64,000 nucleotides of DNA from Opitutaceae bacterium (GTDB lineage Bacteria > Verrucomicrobiota > Verrucomicrobiia > Opitutales > Opitutaceae): NCBI GenBank assembly GCA_016711225.1, contig JADJTK010000011.1, positions 1 to 64,000 on the forward strand. The letters are read 5' to 3'. Numbering within the stretch: the first letter of the stretch is position 1; the number at the start of each line of letters is the position of its first letter. The position numbers and the translations under genes were made by a program. Below the pieces are notes generated by a model, which was not told where the DNA came from, made no database searches, and saw only the letters and a program-made list of their open reading frames with translations. Positions 35,317-48,251 of this stretch are shown here, piece by piece.

Positions 35317-35395
35317 ACTGGTGCCCAGTTGTGGGAGCGCGCTTGCGCGCGACAACCGACCTATAGGTGGCCCGTGTTGGCCTCAACGCGGGCAA

Positions 35396-35417
35396 ACGCG
35401 ATTGAGGTCAATCGCGT
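35396..35417. repeat. 10-bp perfect palindrome arms after the RCC1 gene
   Basis: ACGCGATTGA-GG-TCAATCGCGT. Another 10-bp palindrome, ACCTATAGGT, and a TGTGGGAGCGCGC hairpin lie just upstream in the same 211-bp gap between convergent genes. There is no T-tract, so it looks like a REP-type element rather than a classical terminator. Confidence 0.6.
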
Positions 35418-35527
35418 CCACCAGTCAGGTTGGTCCATTGGGTCCGGCTGCGGGAGGCTGTGCTGCAGTTGTTCGGCTGGCGGGCTCCACCCGAGCGATG
35501 CACGACAAGGTCCCTCGCCCCTGCGTT

Positions 35528-38500
35528 TCAGCGCCGCACGCGAGTGAACAGCATCAGAGCTCCCTCAGCGCGGGCCACCAGGAGCGCCGAGCTCTCGGCC
35601 CCGGGCAGCCGAATCAGCGCCGCCGCCCGGGTTTCGCCCACAACGCTGATACCGGCCTGCGCGGGCGATAGCGGTGTGAATCCGCCATGACCGTCGCCCC
35701 TCAGCAGGACGCCGAGGCCGCCATCGAAACGACCGGTGGAGGGCTCGGGGCCGAAGTTGTTGCCGGCGCACCAGAGATCGAGCACCCCATCACCATCCAA
35801 GTCCCCCGCGACGATGGCGTTGATCGGGGCGATCTGCGCGGTGTTTGGCAGCGCCCGAAACCGGAACGTGCCGTCGGGTTGCTGGAAGAATACACCGCTC
35901 GCCAATTGGTTCGCCGTCAGCCGGCGGGCGGCGGCGAGCCGCTCGGGGGCGAAGATCTCGTCCACCGTGGCCTGCGCGTAGGCCTTGTAGCTGGGAAACT
36001 TCTTCGTCAGCCACGGGAAGACATAGGCCAGCTTGCTGCGACCGCGTACCGGATAGAGCCGGCCGTCTTCATAGTGGGCTTCGACCAAGTGGGTGCCGCC
36101 GCGGCCATCAAGATCGCCGGCGTAGAGCACCGCGGGCTCGGCGGCGGTGGCGTGGTACTTGGTATTGAGCCCGACATTCCCGGCGAGGAGGTCGGGGCGG
36201 CCGTCGCCATCGATATCGGCCACCGCCAGCGCGCTCCACCAACCGGTGACGGCGGCGAGGCCGCTCGACTCGGTGCGCTCCTCGAACCCGTGGCCGGTGT
36301 TGTGGAAATACGCGATCGGCCCCCACTCCAGCGCCAACAGCAGGTCGGGCCGGCCGTCGCCGTCGACATCGCTCCACGTCGCCGCGGTCACCATCCCGCG
36401 ATGGCGCAGCCCCGGGGCGAGCTCGGCGGTCACATCCACGAACTTCCCACCGGCATTCCGGTAGAGAAAGCTGCGGGGAACCTCCGGATACTTGCCAGGC
36501 ACCACCCGACCGCCCACAAAGACGTCGGTGCGGCCGTCGCCGTCGAAATCCGCCACTGCGACCGCTGCGGTGCTTTCGCCGTCCTCCGGCAGTGTGCCGG
36601 CGGGGGCCGCGGTGAATACCCCGCCGCCGTCGTTGAGATAGAGCCGGTCGTCGAGCCGGCGGTCGCCGGCCGGTGCTTCGACTCCGCCTGCGACGATCAG
36701 CAGATCCGAGGAGCCGTTGCCATCCACATCCAGAAAGATCGCCCCGCTGCCGTCCGCCTCGGCCGAGCTCGCCCACGGTTGATGCGGGGCGGAGAGGAAA
36801 GAACCATCGGCGCGCCCCAGAAATAGCTCTCCGGCCTGGCCCACGGTGCCACTGACAAAGACATCTTCGAGCGCGTCGCCATTCACATCGGCGACGGCGA
36901 GCGCGGGGCCCTGGCCCCCAAGGCGGCGGGGCAGCAGCCGCTGGCGGGCGAACTCGTCGCACGGCCGCAGCTTGTTCGTGTGGATCAACCCGCGCTCGGC
37001 GGCGGAGTTCGTGTAGAGCCGATCCGCGCGCGGCTGCTGCTGGAACACCGCCGGTGCCGGCTTCGAGCCGGCCGGGAGCTCGGGTTCAGCGATGGTGAAC
37101 AACTGGTCGGCCGCCACATTCTCCAATACCTGCACCTGCCCACGGGGCCAGCGCACGGTGAGGGTCCGAACTGTCGTATCCGCGCCGAGCCCGAAGTGCA
37201 CGATCGCCGGGTCGCTGGTCACCACGCCGCGCTCGGTGAAAAGCTGCCGTACCTGCACCCCGGACGCCGACTCGAGACGCAATTCCGCGCCGATCCCGTC
37301 GCGATTCGGAGCCCGGCCGGCGAGCTTGACGAGCACACTGTGGCCGACGGCGCCGCGATTGCGGATCACGGTGGGCGGCGCATTGTAGTTGGTAAACACC
37401 ACATCGAGGGCGCCATCGCCGTCGAGATCGACCAAGGAGCCGCCGAAACTGACGCCCTCGTGGGCCAGCCCCCACTCCGCGGAGACGTCGGTGAAGCTCA
37501 GCTCGCCGCGATTGCGGTAGGCCAGCGTGGTCTCCGCCCGCGGCGGGGAGTTTTTAAACACGGCGGCGCGGGCGGCAAGAGTCGGGGCCAGGTTCTGGCG
37601 GTCCACCAGATCCGGATCGATGAAGTTGCGGATCATGCCCGCGGTGAAGAACACGTCGAGGCGCCCGTCGTTGTCGAGATCCCCAAACCGCGGAGACCAA
37701 GACCAGCCCGTGGCGGCCATGCCGGTGAGATGGGCGACCTCGTTGAAGCGGTCGGTGCCGCTGTTCAGATAGACCGCGTTCCACATGTACTGCGGGATGA
37801 GCGTGGCCACGCGCTCCGATTCCCACAGACCGCGGCCGATCTCCTCCATCCCAGCCATGAACTGCGCGTGGTTGCGGTCGCGCATGTCGCTGATGAGGAA
37901 GTCCACCAGCCCGTCGTTGTTCAGGTCACCGCCATCGGTACCCATCGAGAAATAGGTGACGTGCGGGAGCCGCTCGTCGATCACATCGACAAAGGTGCCA
38001 TCACCCCGGTTGAGATAGAGCCGGTCGGGCGTCTCAAAGTCGTTGGCCACATAGAGGTCGGGCCAGCCGTCGTGGTTGAGGTCCAGCCAGAGCGCGGAGT
38101 GGCCCTGCGTCAGCCCCCAGATCCCGGCCTTCACGGAGACGTCGACAAACCGGCCTTCCCCGTCGTTGCGCAGCAGGTAATCGCGCCGCCCCTGCGGACT
38201 CTTGGAGAAGTCGAGAATATTGGTGACAAGGTAGCAGTCGAGGTGGCCATCGCGGTCGTAGTCGGCGAAGAGCGCATGGACGGAGGCGTCGGTGAGATCG
38301 AGGCCGTACTCGTGGGCGCGCTCCGTGAAAGTGCCGTCGCGATTGTTCACGAAGAGCAGATTGGGTTGGTTATAGCGGCACACATACAGGTCCGGCCAGC
38401 CGTCCTGATCGAGGTCCACCACCGTTGCGCCGTTGTTGCTCGCCGCCTCGGCGACGCAGGCCACGCCCGCGGCCACCGCGATATCGGCGAATTCCAAGGC

Positions 38501-38829
38501 TCCACCTGCCGATAGAGCGCGCACGGGCCGTTTTTGGAGACCACGAAAAGATCCAGCAGCCCGTCGTGATCGAAATCGGCGACGGCGATCCCTGTCTCGA
38601 CGGCGCCCAAGGTGAGTTCGCGGAAACGCTCGCCCCACATCCGCGGGTCATTGAAGACATTTGCCACGGTCAACCCGGTCTCGACCGCCGACAGAATCTC
38701 GAACGGTTTCGCTCCGCCGACCTCCGGAGCGCGGGGGCGCAGCGGAGTCGCCGTGAAAGGGGGCTCGACCGCGAAGGCGATGAACGGGGCGAGCGCCAGC
38801 ACAGCGGCGAGATGGAGGCAATTGAGCAT
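35528..38829 (-). pseudogene. Secreted CRTAC1-type VCBS/FG-GAP and ASPIC/UnbV repeat protein, frameshifted
   Basis: The start at 38829 gives a signal peptide (MLNCLHLAAVLALAPFIAFA) and about 105 residues ending at LYRQV. The continuation (ALEFADIAVAAGV and onward, to 35528) lies in the next frame. One extra base in the GG at 38502-38503 restores QVGALEFADI. The repaired protein of about 1100 residues has many calcium-loop repeats of the type DLDGDGRPDLL, and an ASPIC/UnbV segment near its middle (TVRWPRGQVQVLENVAA). Such proteins are exported or surface beta-propellers; the function is unknown. The break may be real decay or an assembly indel. Confidence 0.82.
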
Positions 38830-38895
38830 AGCGGGGGGACACGGATCCAGGAGGCTTCAACCAAGCGGCAGCGGAGGGCGGGGGACACGCCGCCG

Positions 38896-40155
38896 TCACG
38901 GCGCCGCGGGCAGGGCGTTCTCAAATACCCAGTCGGCCACCTTAAACCCGACCTTTTGGCCTTCGACGTTGTCGACCATGACGTGGATGCCGCCAAAGAT
39001 CCGGCTCATACCGATCTCGTCCCGGCAGGCCGAGAGCGACTGGTAGGTGCGTACCGCCCCGGGCAGGCCGTCGGAGGTCGCGGTGAACTCGATGGCATCG
39101 GTCCCGAAGAAGCGTTCCAGAATCCGCGAGCCGGCGGCCGAGAAGGTGCTGTGCCCGGACACGTAGGACGGAAAGGCGGGCGAGCCCATATTGGGGATGA
39201 AATCGGGCTGCGGGTTGGCGTGGGGGTTGCGGGTGCGGTCGAGCTCGCGGATGGCGGTCTCGGGCCGCCAGGTCCGATAGAAGAACTTCGTATCCCAGCA
39301 GGCAATGCCGGCATCGGCACCAGCGAGGTTAAGCAGGGCGAAGAGCCGCGCCGTATCCGCGGTGGAGAGGTGGTTTCGGCGGGCCAGATCCTGGGCGATG
39401 ACATTCCAATGACCCGGCGGCGTGCACGACCCGAGATCGTCGGCCCAGAACGGCGTACTGAGGGTCTGGTACTCGGTGCGCTCGGCGTGGTCGCGGGCGC
39501 CGAGGCGCACCACCTCGGCGAGCTCGTCGGCAACCTGCTTCGAGTCCAAGGCTGGGGGCGGGGGCGCCCGGAACTGGTCCGGCGAGCGCAGCGTGAACGG
39601 CACCACCTTGGAGACCTGGGGCAGCACGGGCGGGCGAAACCCCGAGGGGGTCTCGCGCCACAGGCCGGGGTCGTTGCTGGCGAACGGGCCCGGGATCGGT
39701 TTGTCGTAGCCGCTCTTTGCCCGCACCGCGAGCACGGCCGCGGCCACCCGTTGGCCCCACTCAATGCCGTCGGTCTTGGCCGGCCCATCCGGAATCGCCG
39801 CGAGCGCCTTTTCGTAGGCGAGCTGGAGATTGCGCGGATTGGTCGACTGTCCCCAAAGCGCCACCAGTACCGTGTGCGCCGCCCCGGCCACCGCCGCATC
39901 GAGATCCGCCCCGGCGGGGGCGGAGTCCGTGACCAGCCAACCACGATGGGTATGGGTGATGCCATTGACGGCATCGAAGATGGCGACGTGGAAAGAAGCC
40001 AAGTGCAGGGCAGCCAGTGGTGGCGGGTTACGCGAGAGCCGCGTGGCATTCAGTACTTCGTCGTTCCATTCGAGAACGGCGTTGCCGCCAAAGAGCGGCA
40101 GTTGCAGCAGGGCGAGGAGGCCGAGAACGGCAGTGAGGGAGCGAAGGGTTTTCAA
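38896..40155 (-). CDS. Vanadium-dependent haloperoxidase-like protein (PAP2 superfamily)
   Basis: A 419-residue exported protein with a signal peptide (MKTLRSLTAVLGLLALLQLP). It has the vanadate/phosphate-binding signature of the family: a Lys and RP pair in KFFYRTWRPETAI, PSYVSGHSTFSAAGS (PSGH-like motif) and SRIFGGIHVMVDNVEG with the terminal His. The N-terminal helical region (ALHLASFHVAIFDAVNGI) is typical of bacterial vanadium haloperoxidases. It may oxidise halides with hydrogen peroxide or act as an acid phosphatase; sequence cannot decide. It is divergent from hemE, with an AT-rich palindrome near its start. Confidence 0.85.
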   Translation of the reverse strand: MKTLRSLTAVLGLLALLQLPLFGGNAVLEWNDEVLNATRLSRNPPPLAALHLASFHVAIFDAVNGITHTHRGWLVTDSAPAGADLDAAVAGAAHTVLVALWGQSTNPRNLQLAYEKALAAIPDGPAKTDGIEWGQRVAAAVLAVRAKSGYDKPIPGPFASNDPGLWRETPSGFRPPVLPQVSKVVPFTLRSPDQFRAPPPPALDSKQVADELAEVVRLGARDHAERTEYQTLSTPFWADDLGSCTPPGHWNVIAQDLARRNHLSTADTARLFALLNLAGADAGIACWDTKFFYRTWRPETAIRELDRTRNPHANPQPDFIPNMGSPAFPSYVSGHSTFSAAGSRILERFFGTDAIEFTATSDGLPGAVRTYQSLSACRDEIGMSRIFGGIHVMVDNVEGQKVGFKVADWVFENALPAAP

Positions 40156-40219
40156 GGGGGAAGCAGTGAACTGGCGCTGGAGGGAAAACAGAAACGCGAT
40201 CCAACGGCCCGCAGTATGA

Positions 40220-40236
40220 CTAATAGATACTATTAG
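40220..40236. promoter_or_regulatory. AT-rich palindrome in the divergent haloperoxidase-hemE region
   Basis: CTAATAG-ATA-CTATTAG is a perfect 7-bp inverted repeat. It stands out in GC-rich DNA and lies 65 bases before the haloperoxidase start, so it may be an operator for a dimeric regulator. No regulator was identified nearby. Confidence 0.4.
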
Positions 40237-40343
40237 ATGTCAATACCGTCCCCGCATCGCGCCCCTTCCGCCGGCACAAATTCTTGTTCCTAACTTGGGT
40301 ATTGAGCGTTGGCCGATCCAGGTTCGTTGTTCCCTGCCTCACG

Positions 40344-41369
40344 ATGACGCCCCGCGAACGCCTCCTTGCCGCCTGCGCCGGCCAACCGCTCGACCGCCCA
40401 CCGCTCTGGATCATGCGCCAGGCCGGCCGCTACCTGCCGGAGTATCGCGCGCTTAAGGCCAAGCATCCCTTCCTCGAAATGGTGCGCACCCCCGAGCTCG
40501 CCGCGGAGGTCACGATGCAGCCGCTGCGCCGCTTCCCCTTCGACGCCGCGATCACCTTCTCCGATATCCTCGTGATCCCGGAGGCCCTCGGCCAGGGATA
40601 CCGCTTCAAAGAGGAAGGAGGCATCGCCATGGACTGGCGCGTCGAACGCTGGGAACAGGTCGAACGGCTCACCCCCGAGCTCGTGCCCGAGCGCCTGCGC
40701 TACGTCGCCGACACCCAACGACTGGTGCGCCGCCTGCTCGGCCCCGACCGTGCCCTGCTCGGGTTCTGCGGCTCCCCCTGGACCCTGGCCGCCTACATGA
40801 TAGAGGGCGAAGGCTCCGACGATTTTGCCCGCGCCAAAGCGTTGTTCTACACCGACCGCCCGCTTTTTGAGAAACTCATGGACCGGTTGGTACGGGCCCT
40901 CATCGCCTATGTGCGCCTGCAGATCGAGGCCGGCGTCGATGCCGTGCAGATCTTCGACTCGTGGGCAGGCATACTTCCGGCCTGCGAATACGAGGCTGCC
41001 TCGCTGCGCTGGACCCGCCAGCTCATCGCCGGCCTGCCAGCCGGCTTCCCCATTATCCTCTATGCCAAAGGCGCCGCGCCCAGCTTGGCCGCCTTGGGCG
41101 CCAGCGGCGCTGCCGTGCTCGGGCTGGACTGGACTGTCGATCTGGCCGCCGCCCGCCGCGCCCTCCCGGCGGCCGTCGCGGTGCAGGGCAATCTCGACCC
41201 GGTCCTGCTCAACACCACTCCGGCCGCCGTCGCTGCCTCTGCCACCCGCCTGCTCGAATCGATGCGCGGCCTGCCTGGCCACATCTTCAATCTCGGCCAC
41301 GGCATCCTGCCCGAGGCCAAGATCGAGTGCGTGGATGCGCTGTGCAAGACCGTCACCGCCTGGCGCTGA
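40344..41369 (+). CDS. hemE: Uroporphyrinogen decarboxylase
   Basis: A 341-residue HemE that removes four acetate carboxyls from uroporphyrinogen III to give coproporphyrinogen III in heme synthesis. Signature 1 is PPLWIMRQAGRYLPEYR; FPFDAAITFSDILVIPEALG contains the catalytic Asp; GFCGSPWTLAAYMIEG and VQIFDSWAGILPACEYE follow. GHIFNLGHGILPEAK is the C-terminal signature. Length is normal for the family. Start 40344 places MTPRERLL directly before the conserved core; an upstream ATG at 40284 is not supported. It is cytoplasmic and stands alone here, divergent from the haloperoxidase gene. Confidence 0.95.
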   Translation: MTPRERLLAACAGQPLDRPPLWIMRQAGRYLPEYRALKAKHPFLEMVRTPELAAEVTMQPLRRFPFDAAITFSDILVIPEALGQGYRFKEEGGIAMDWRVERWEQVERLTPELVPERLRYVADTQRLVRRLLGPDRALLGFCGSPWTLAAYMIEGEGSDDFARAKALFYTDRPLFEKLMDRLVRALIAYVRLQIEAGVDAVQIFDSWAGILPACEYEAASLRWTRQLIAGLPAGFPIILYAKGAAPSLAALGASGAAVLGLDWTVDLAAARRALPAAVAVQGNLDPVLLNTTPAAVAASATRLLESMRGLPGHIFNLGHGILPEAKIECVDALCKTVTAWR

Positions 41370-41693
41370 TGCGGGCCGGCGCCCCCCGGCAAAGCGCTCC
41401 GCCCCGGGCGCGGCACTCCCCCGCCTCCCCCGCCCATCGTTCCTGAATGGCGCGCCCGCCGGCCTCGCTCCCCGTCCGTCGGATTCAGATTCGGAGCGCA
41501 CCCGGTGCCCCTCCGGGCGGCGGCGGGGCGTTGCGCCCAGTAATCCACGACGTGCGCGGTCGGCCCGCGTAAAGGCCGCCCCATCAGCCAGAAACACCCC
41601 GGACCCCGTCGCCAGACAATGCCTCGGACGGCAGGGTTCTCTTCCCTTGACTCAAGGGGGGGGGCCCCTACCCTCTGCCGCCTTTTGTTTGGC
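41370..41693. other. Gap between hemE and ileS
   Basis: No gene and no clear T-tract terminator. G-runs occur before ileS at about 41656-41665. A T-box leader was considered but no T-box core (TGGNACCGCG) is seen. Confidence 0.4.
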
Positions 41694-44564
<2,871 letters not shown>

Positions 44565-44585
44565 TACGCCAACTGCTTTCTGCGT

Positions 44586-45767
44586 ATGCCCAACTCCAAA
44601 AAGACCAAGCCCGCCCCGGCTGCGAAGTCCCACGCCGCGAAGTCCTCCAAACCCGCGCCCGTGAAGAAACCGGCGACGCAGCCCAAGCCTGTTTCCCATC
44701 CTAAGCCCGCCGCAGCCAAGCCCAAGGCCGCGGCTGCCAAACCCGCACCTGCCAAGCCCGCCCCAGCGAAGCACCACCAGCCAGTCAAAGCGCACGTGCC
44801 CTCCTCCCACAAGCCCGCCCACAAACCCGTTCCGGAAAAGAAGGCCCCCGCCGCGAAAGCGCCGGAGCCGTTGAAACCCGTCGCGAAAGTTCCCGCCAAG
44901 CCGCTGCCGCCCGCCAAGCCCGCGCCCGCCGCCAAAACGATCCCCGTCGCCAAGCCCGTGCCTGTGCCCACGACCAAGCCCAGTGCCGGAGCCGCCAAAG
45001 CCGCCGGCAAGGCCGCCGCCAAGGCCGACGCCCTGCGCGCCCGTATCCTTGAGCGCCGCACCGCCAAACCCATCGCCTTCACCCTCGACGAGGTCCGCGA
45101 GATCGCCAAGGTCAACGTCCCCCGCTCCGACGAAAAGAACGGCCTCGCCGCCAACGGCGCCGCCAGCAAGGCCAAGGCCATGGCCGACGAGATCGAGGCC
45201 CGGCTCAAGAAGGCCGCCCAACCCCATTTTGTGAAGGCCGCCAGCTTGGCCGACATCCTCGGTTACAACCCGGCCAAACAGGCCGCCCCCACCGTGCTTT
45301 CCGCTGCGGAGATCGATCCCAAGTTCCAGCGCTACTACAAGCTGCTGATCGAACTGCGCGAGCACGTCGCCAGTGGTCTCGACACCCACACCGAGCAGAC
45401 CCTCAAGCGCTCCGCCAAGGACGACTCCGGCGACCTCTCCGGCTACGCCCAGCATATGGCCGACGCCGGCACCGACACCTTCGACCGCGACTTCGCCCTC
45501 AGCCTCGTCTCCAACGAGCAGGAGGCCCTAGCCGAGGTCGAGGCCGCGATCCAGCGTATCAAGCTCGGCACCTACGGCGTCTGCGAACTCACCGGCAAGC
45601 CGATCAACAAGGATCGCCTGCTGGCCGTGCCGTTCGCCCGTTTCTCCGTGGAAAGCCAGACGGAGGTAGAGCGCACCAAGCGGCGCTCCGCCCACCGCGC
45701 CGGACTCTTCGGCGAGGGCGAAGAAGGCGGCAAGATGGAAGACGACGGTGGCGGCGGCGACGAGTGA
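44586..45767 (+). CDS. DksA/TraR-family protein with a Lys/Ala/Pro-rich N-terminal tail
   Basis: A 393-residue protein in two parts. Residues 1-140 are a strongly basic low-complexity tail of KPA/AAK units, like histone H1 or nucleoid proteins. Residues about 235-370 resemble DksA/TraR: a coiled-coil stretch (FQRYYKLLIELREHVAS) with acidic residues (DDSGDLSGYAQHMADAGTD), then the zinc-finger region YGVCELTGKPINKDRLLAVP. Only one of the four usual cysteines is left, so zinc binding is probably lost. DksA proteins act in the RNA polymerase secondary channel; the tail may add DNA binding. The stop overlaps the lspA start (GTGA). Confidence 0.8.
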   Translation: MPNSKKTKPAPAAKSHAAKSSKPAPVKKPATQPKPVSHPKPAAAKPKAAAAKPAPAKPAPAKHHQPVKAHVPSSHKPAHKPVPEKKAPAAKAPEPLKPVAKVPAKPLPPAKPAPAAKTIPVAKPVPVPTTKPSAGAAKAAGKAAAKADALRARILERRTAKPIAFTLDEVREIAKVNVPRSDEKNGLAANGAASKAKAMADEIEARLKKAAQPHFVKAASLADILGYNPAKQAAPTVLSAAEIDPKFQRYYKLLIELREHVASGLDTHTEQTLKRSAKDDSGDLSGYAQHMADAGTDTFDRDFALSLVSNEQEALAEVEAAIQRIKLGTYGVCELTGKPINKDRLLAVPFARFSVESQTEVERTKRRSAHRAGLFGEGEEGGKMEDDGGGGDE

Positions 45768-46276
45768 TCGCCGTGCCTGCCCGCCTCCACCGTTACCGCT
45801 GGCTGCTGGGCCTGGCCTTGGGCGTATTCGCCCTCGACCAGGCCACCAAGCTCTGGATCGCCGCGGCGCTGCCGTTCAACACCTACGGCGCGCCCGGACA
45901 CATCGAGCTGGTGCCAGGGTTCTTCAACCTCGTGCATGTGGGTAACACCGGCGCGGCCTGGAGCCTGCTCTCCGGCCAGAGCACGCTGCTGGCCCTGCTC
46001 GCCCTGGTCACGCTTGCGGTGATTTTCTTCTGCCGCCGCCATCTCGCGCTCGAACAACTCCCGGTGCAGATCTGCTTCGGGCTGCTCTGTGGCGGCATCG
46101 CCGGCCATCTGCTGGACCGGTTGGTCTACGGCCATGTCGTCGACTTCCTCGATTTCCATTTCGGCCGGTTCGGGGCGTACCCCACTTTCAACGTCGCCGA
46201 CTCCGGCATCGTCTGCGGGGTGATCCTCTACATCCTCTTCACCCTGCGCTCGCCGGCGCCGGCGGAGACGGCCTGA
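45764..46276 (+). CDS. lspA: Lipoprotein signal peptidase (signal peptidase II)
   Basis: A 170-residue inner-membrane aspartic peptidase that cleaves prolipoprotein signal peptides. Four membrane segments are visible: LLGLALGVFALDQATKLWIA, LLALLALVTLAVIFF, ICFGLLCGGIAGHLLDRL and GIVCGVILYILFTL. The catalytic Asp residues lie in FNVADSGI and GHLLDRLVYGHVVDFLDF. VGNTGAAWSLLSG is the conserved periplasmic loop. It starts with GTG at 45764, overlapping the DksA-like stop, so it is translationally coupled. Confidence 0.95.
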   Translation: MIAVPARLHRYRWLLGLALGVFALDQATKLWIAAALPFNTYGAPGHIELVPGFFNLVHVGNTGAAWSLLSGQSTLLALLALVTLAVIFFCRRHLALEQLPVQICFGLLCGGIAGHLLDRLVYGHVVDFLDFHFGRFGAYPTFNVADSGIVCGVILYILFTLRSPAPAETA

Positions 46277-46589
46277 GCGAGGCCGTGATGCGGTGGTGCA
46301 GGCCCATGATCTGGGTAGGCACTGCGCGTGCCCATGCGGTCAACGCCACCGGACAACGGCCAGGTGCAGGTGCACGTAGGGGCGCCGTTTGCAGCGCCCT
46401 TGTCTCGTCGCGCGCCAGAAGGCGGCGCTAGCGCTGTCCCTACGGTCGCACGCACCCGGCAAGCATTACCCCGCCGAGCACAAAGGCGTGGTCCTGCCGG
46501 CCCGGCTCGCCCCTCCCTCAGGCCAGCAGGTCCTTGGCTAACGCGCTTGAGTACTCGGCCCATGCACACATCACCGCTGCTGGCCGGTT
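46277..46589. other. Gap between convergent lspA and MATE genes
   Basis: No gene. It contains the inverted-repeat element listed at 46376-46443. No T-tract terminator is visible. Confidence 0.5.
46376..46443. repeat. Short inverted-repeat element with GTAGGG ends
   Basis: It starts GTAGGGGCGCCG and ends with GCGCTGTCCCTAC, its imperfect complement. It is related to the 130-bp element at 11879-12008. Confidence 0.65.
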
Positions 46590-47954
46590 CTATAGCTCGA
46601 CCATCGGTGTCAGCTCGCGCTCCGCCACAGGCTCAGCGATACCCATGCTCTTCCATTTCCCGCTGCGCCAGCGCCACAGGTTGACGCCGGCGCGAACGAT
46701 TTCGTCGGCGGCGAAAAAGAGCCAGAAGCCGGTGATCGACAGGCCCCAGAAGCGATTGGCGAAATAGACCACCGGCAGAATGCCCCATATGAAGGCGTTG
46801 CCGACGAGCATCGGAAAGCGGGCATCCCCAACCGACTTGAGCGCCGTGCCTCCGAGGATGTTCACCGCCCGCGCCGGCTCATAGAACACGGCGATGCCCA
46901 ACAGCGTCGCGCCCAGGTGTTTGATCTCCGAATTTGCGGTGAAGAACCCGAGGACCGGCTCGGCAAACAACCAGATCGAGCCGGAGTAGACGAATGCCAC
47001 CAGGGTCGCCCGCCGCACCACCGTCCAGTAGAGGCGGTCGACGTCGACGAACCGCCGCGCGCCCATCCAGTGGCCCATGAGGATCTGCGCCCCCAGCGCG
47101 AGCGAGAAGGCAAAGGTAATCTGGAACATCTGCGCCCGCGCCGCATAGGCGTTGGCCGCCATCGAGCCGACGCCGAGCGTGATGATCATCGTCGAGAGCA
47201 GGACCTGCTGGGCGCTGTAACTGAAAGGCTCGAACGCATTCGAGACGCCGATGCGCCACATCGGACCGACCACCGTCCGCATCTCCCGCCACGCACCGCG
47301 GAGGTGGAAGCGAATCTTCAGGCCGCGGTGGACCCAGAACATCGACAACAGCATCGCCATCGCGGAGCTGATCACCGATGCGGCAACAACTCCGCGGATC
47401 CCCCAATGGAAAACGAGGACGAAGAGCGAAGCCAGCGCCAGGTTCAGGGTCGCGACCACCACCGAGTTGTAGAGCAGCCAATTGGTCATGCCGCGTGAGG
47501 AAAGCACCGAGTTGTAGGCGACAAGAACGCCGAGAACCGCGAAGTAGAAGCTGACCGCCCCGAGATAGGTGGTGGCGATGGCGCTGAGCGATGCGTCGAG
47601 GCCCATCCACCGGCCGATGTCGGGTGAAAACCACCACAACAGCGCGCCGTACCCGATCCCCATCCCGGCGGTCAGCCCCAGGTTCATCATGTAGACCGGC
47701 ACGACCTTCTCGAAGCGTTTCGCGCCCATGTATTGCGATGCTACCGCCACCCCGGTGCCGGCAAAGGTCGAGATCACTCCGGCGCCCATCCAGATAAGAG
47801 GTAGCAACTGGCCCACCGTGGCGGCGATCTCATCGGACAAATGGGCAAGAAACCAGAAGTCCACCAGCCAGACGACGCCCTGCGTCGTATTCTGAAGGAA
47901 GATGGGCCAAGTGAGGGTGAAAAGGCTCTCGGTGCGGAGGATTGGCTGAGTCAT
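46590..47954 (-). CDS. MATE-family efflux transporter
   Basis: A 454-residue polytopic inner-membrane protein of the MATE family, exporting drugs or metabolites with Na+ or H+. About 12 hydrophobic segments are visible, for example VGQLLPLIWMGAGVISTFAG and SFYFAVLGVLVAYN. Early features LTWPIFLQNTTQGVVWLVDF and VASQYMGAKR match the family's first half; ALGAQILMGHWMGARR is the equivalent in the second half, as expected for the internal repeat. Start 47954 (MTQPILRTESL) is preferred over the upstream ATG at 48023. The substrate is unknown. Confidence 0.9.
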   Translation of the reverse strand: MTQPILRTESLFTLTWPIFLQNTTQGVVWLVDFWFLAHLSDEIAATVGQLLPLIWMGAGVISTFAGTGVAVASQYMGAKRFEKVVPVYMMNLGLTAGMGIGYGALLWWFSPDIGRWMGLDASLSAIATTYLGAVSFYFAVLGVLVAYNSVLSSRGMTNWLLYNSVVVATLNLALASLFVLVFHWGIRGVVAASVISSAMAMLLSMFWVHRGLKIRFHLRGAWREMRTVVGPMWRIGVSNAFEPFSYSAQQVLLSTMIITLGVGSMAANAYAARAQMFQITFAFSLALGAQILMGHWMGARRFVDVDRLYWTVVRRATLVAFVYSGSIWLFAEPVLGFFTANSEIKHLGATLLGIAVFYEPARAVNILGGTALKSVGDARFPMLVGNAFIWGILPVVYFANRFWGLSITGFWLFFAADEIVRAGVNLWRWRSGKWKSMGIAEPVAERELTPMVEL

Positions 47955-48251
47955 CGGAGGTAGGCGGGGCCCATTGGAGAGCCACTCGCCTAGAACCGAC
48001 GACACCAATGCCGCTCGACTCAAGAACCAAGCGGAAATTGCGCCCGCCGGCGCCCCGACGCCACCGCCACCGGAGTGCGGGGCGCCGACCGTTTAAGTAG
48101 ACGGCCGTCAACTTAAGCGGTCGGCGGCCCCGGATCCCAGCGCGCATGGGGGACCGCGCAGGGCGAAGCGATCGGGAAACCCGATTGCTCCACCCCTCGA
48201 CCCAGCCGGCGCGGCCTTTCCCTCTTGCCGCGCGCCGCCGCGGGCCGTGCG

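Noticed and set aside
41370..41693. T-box riboswitch upstream of ileS
   Set aside because: No TGGNACCGCG-like T-box core or terminator/antiterminator pair could be found.
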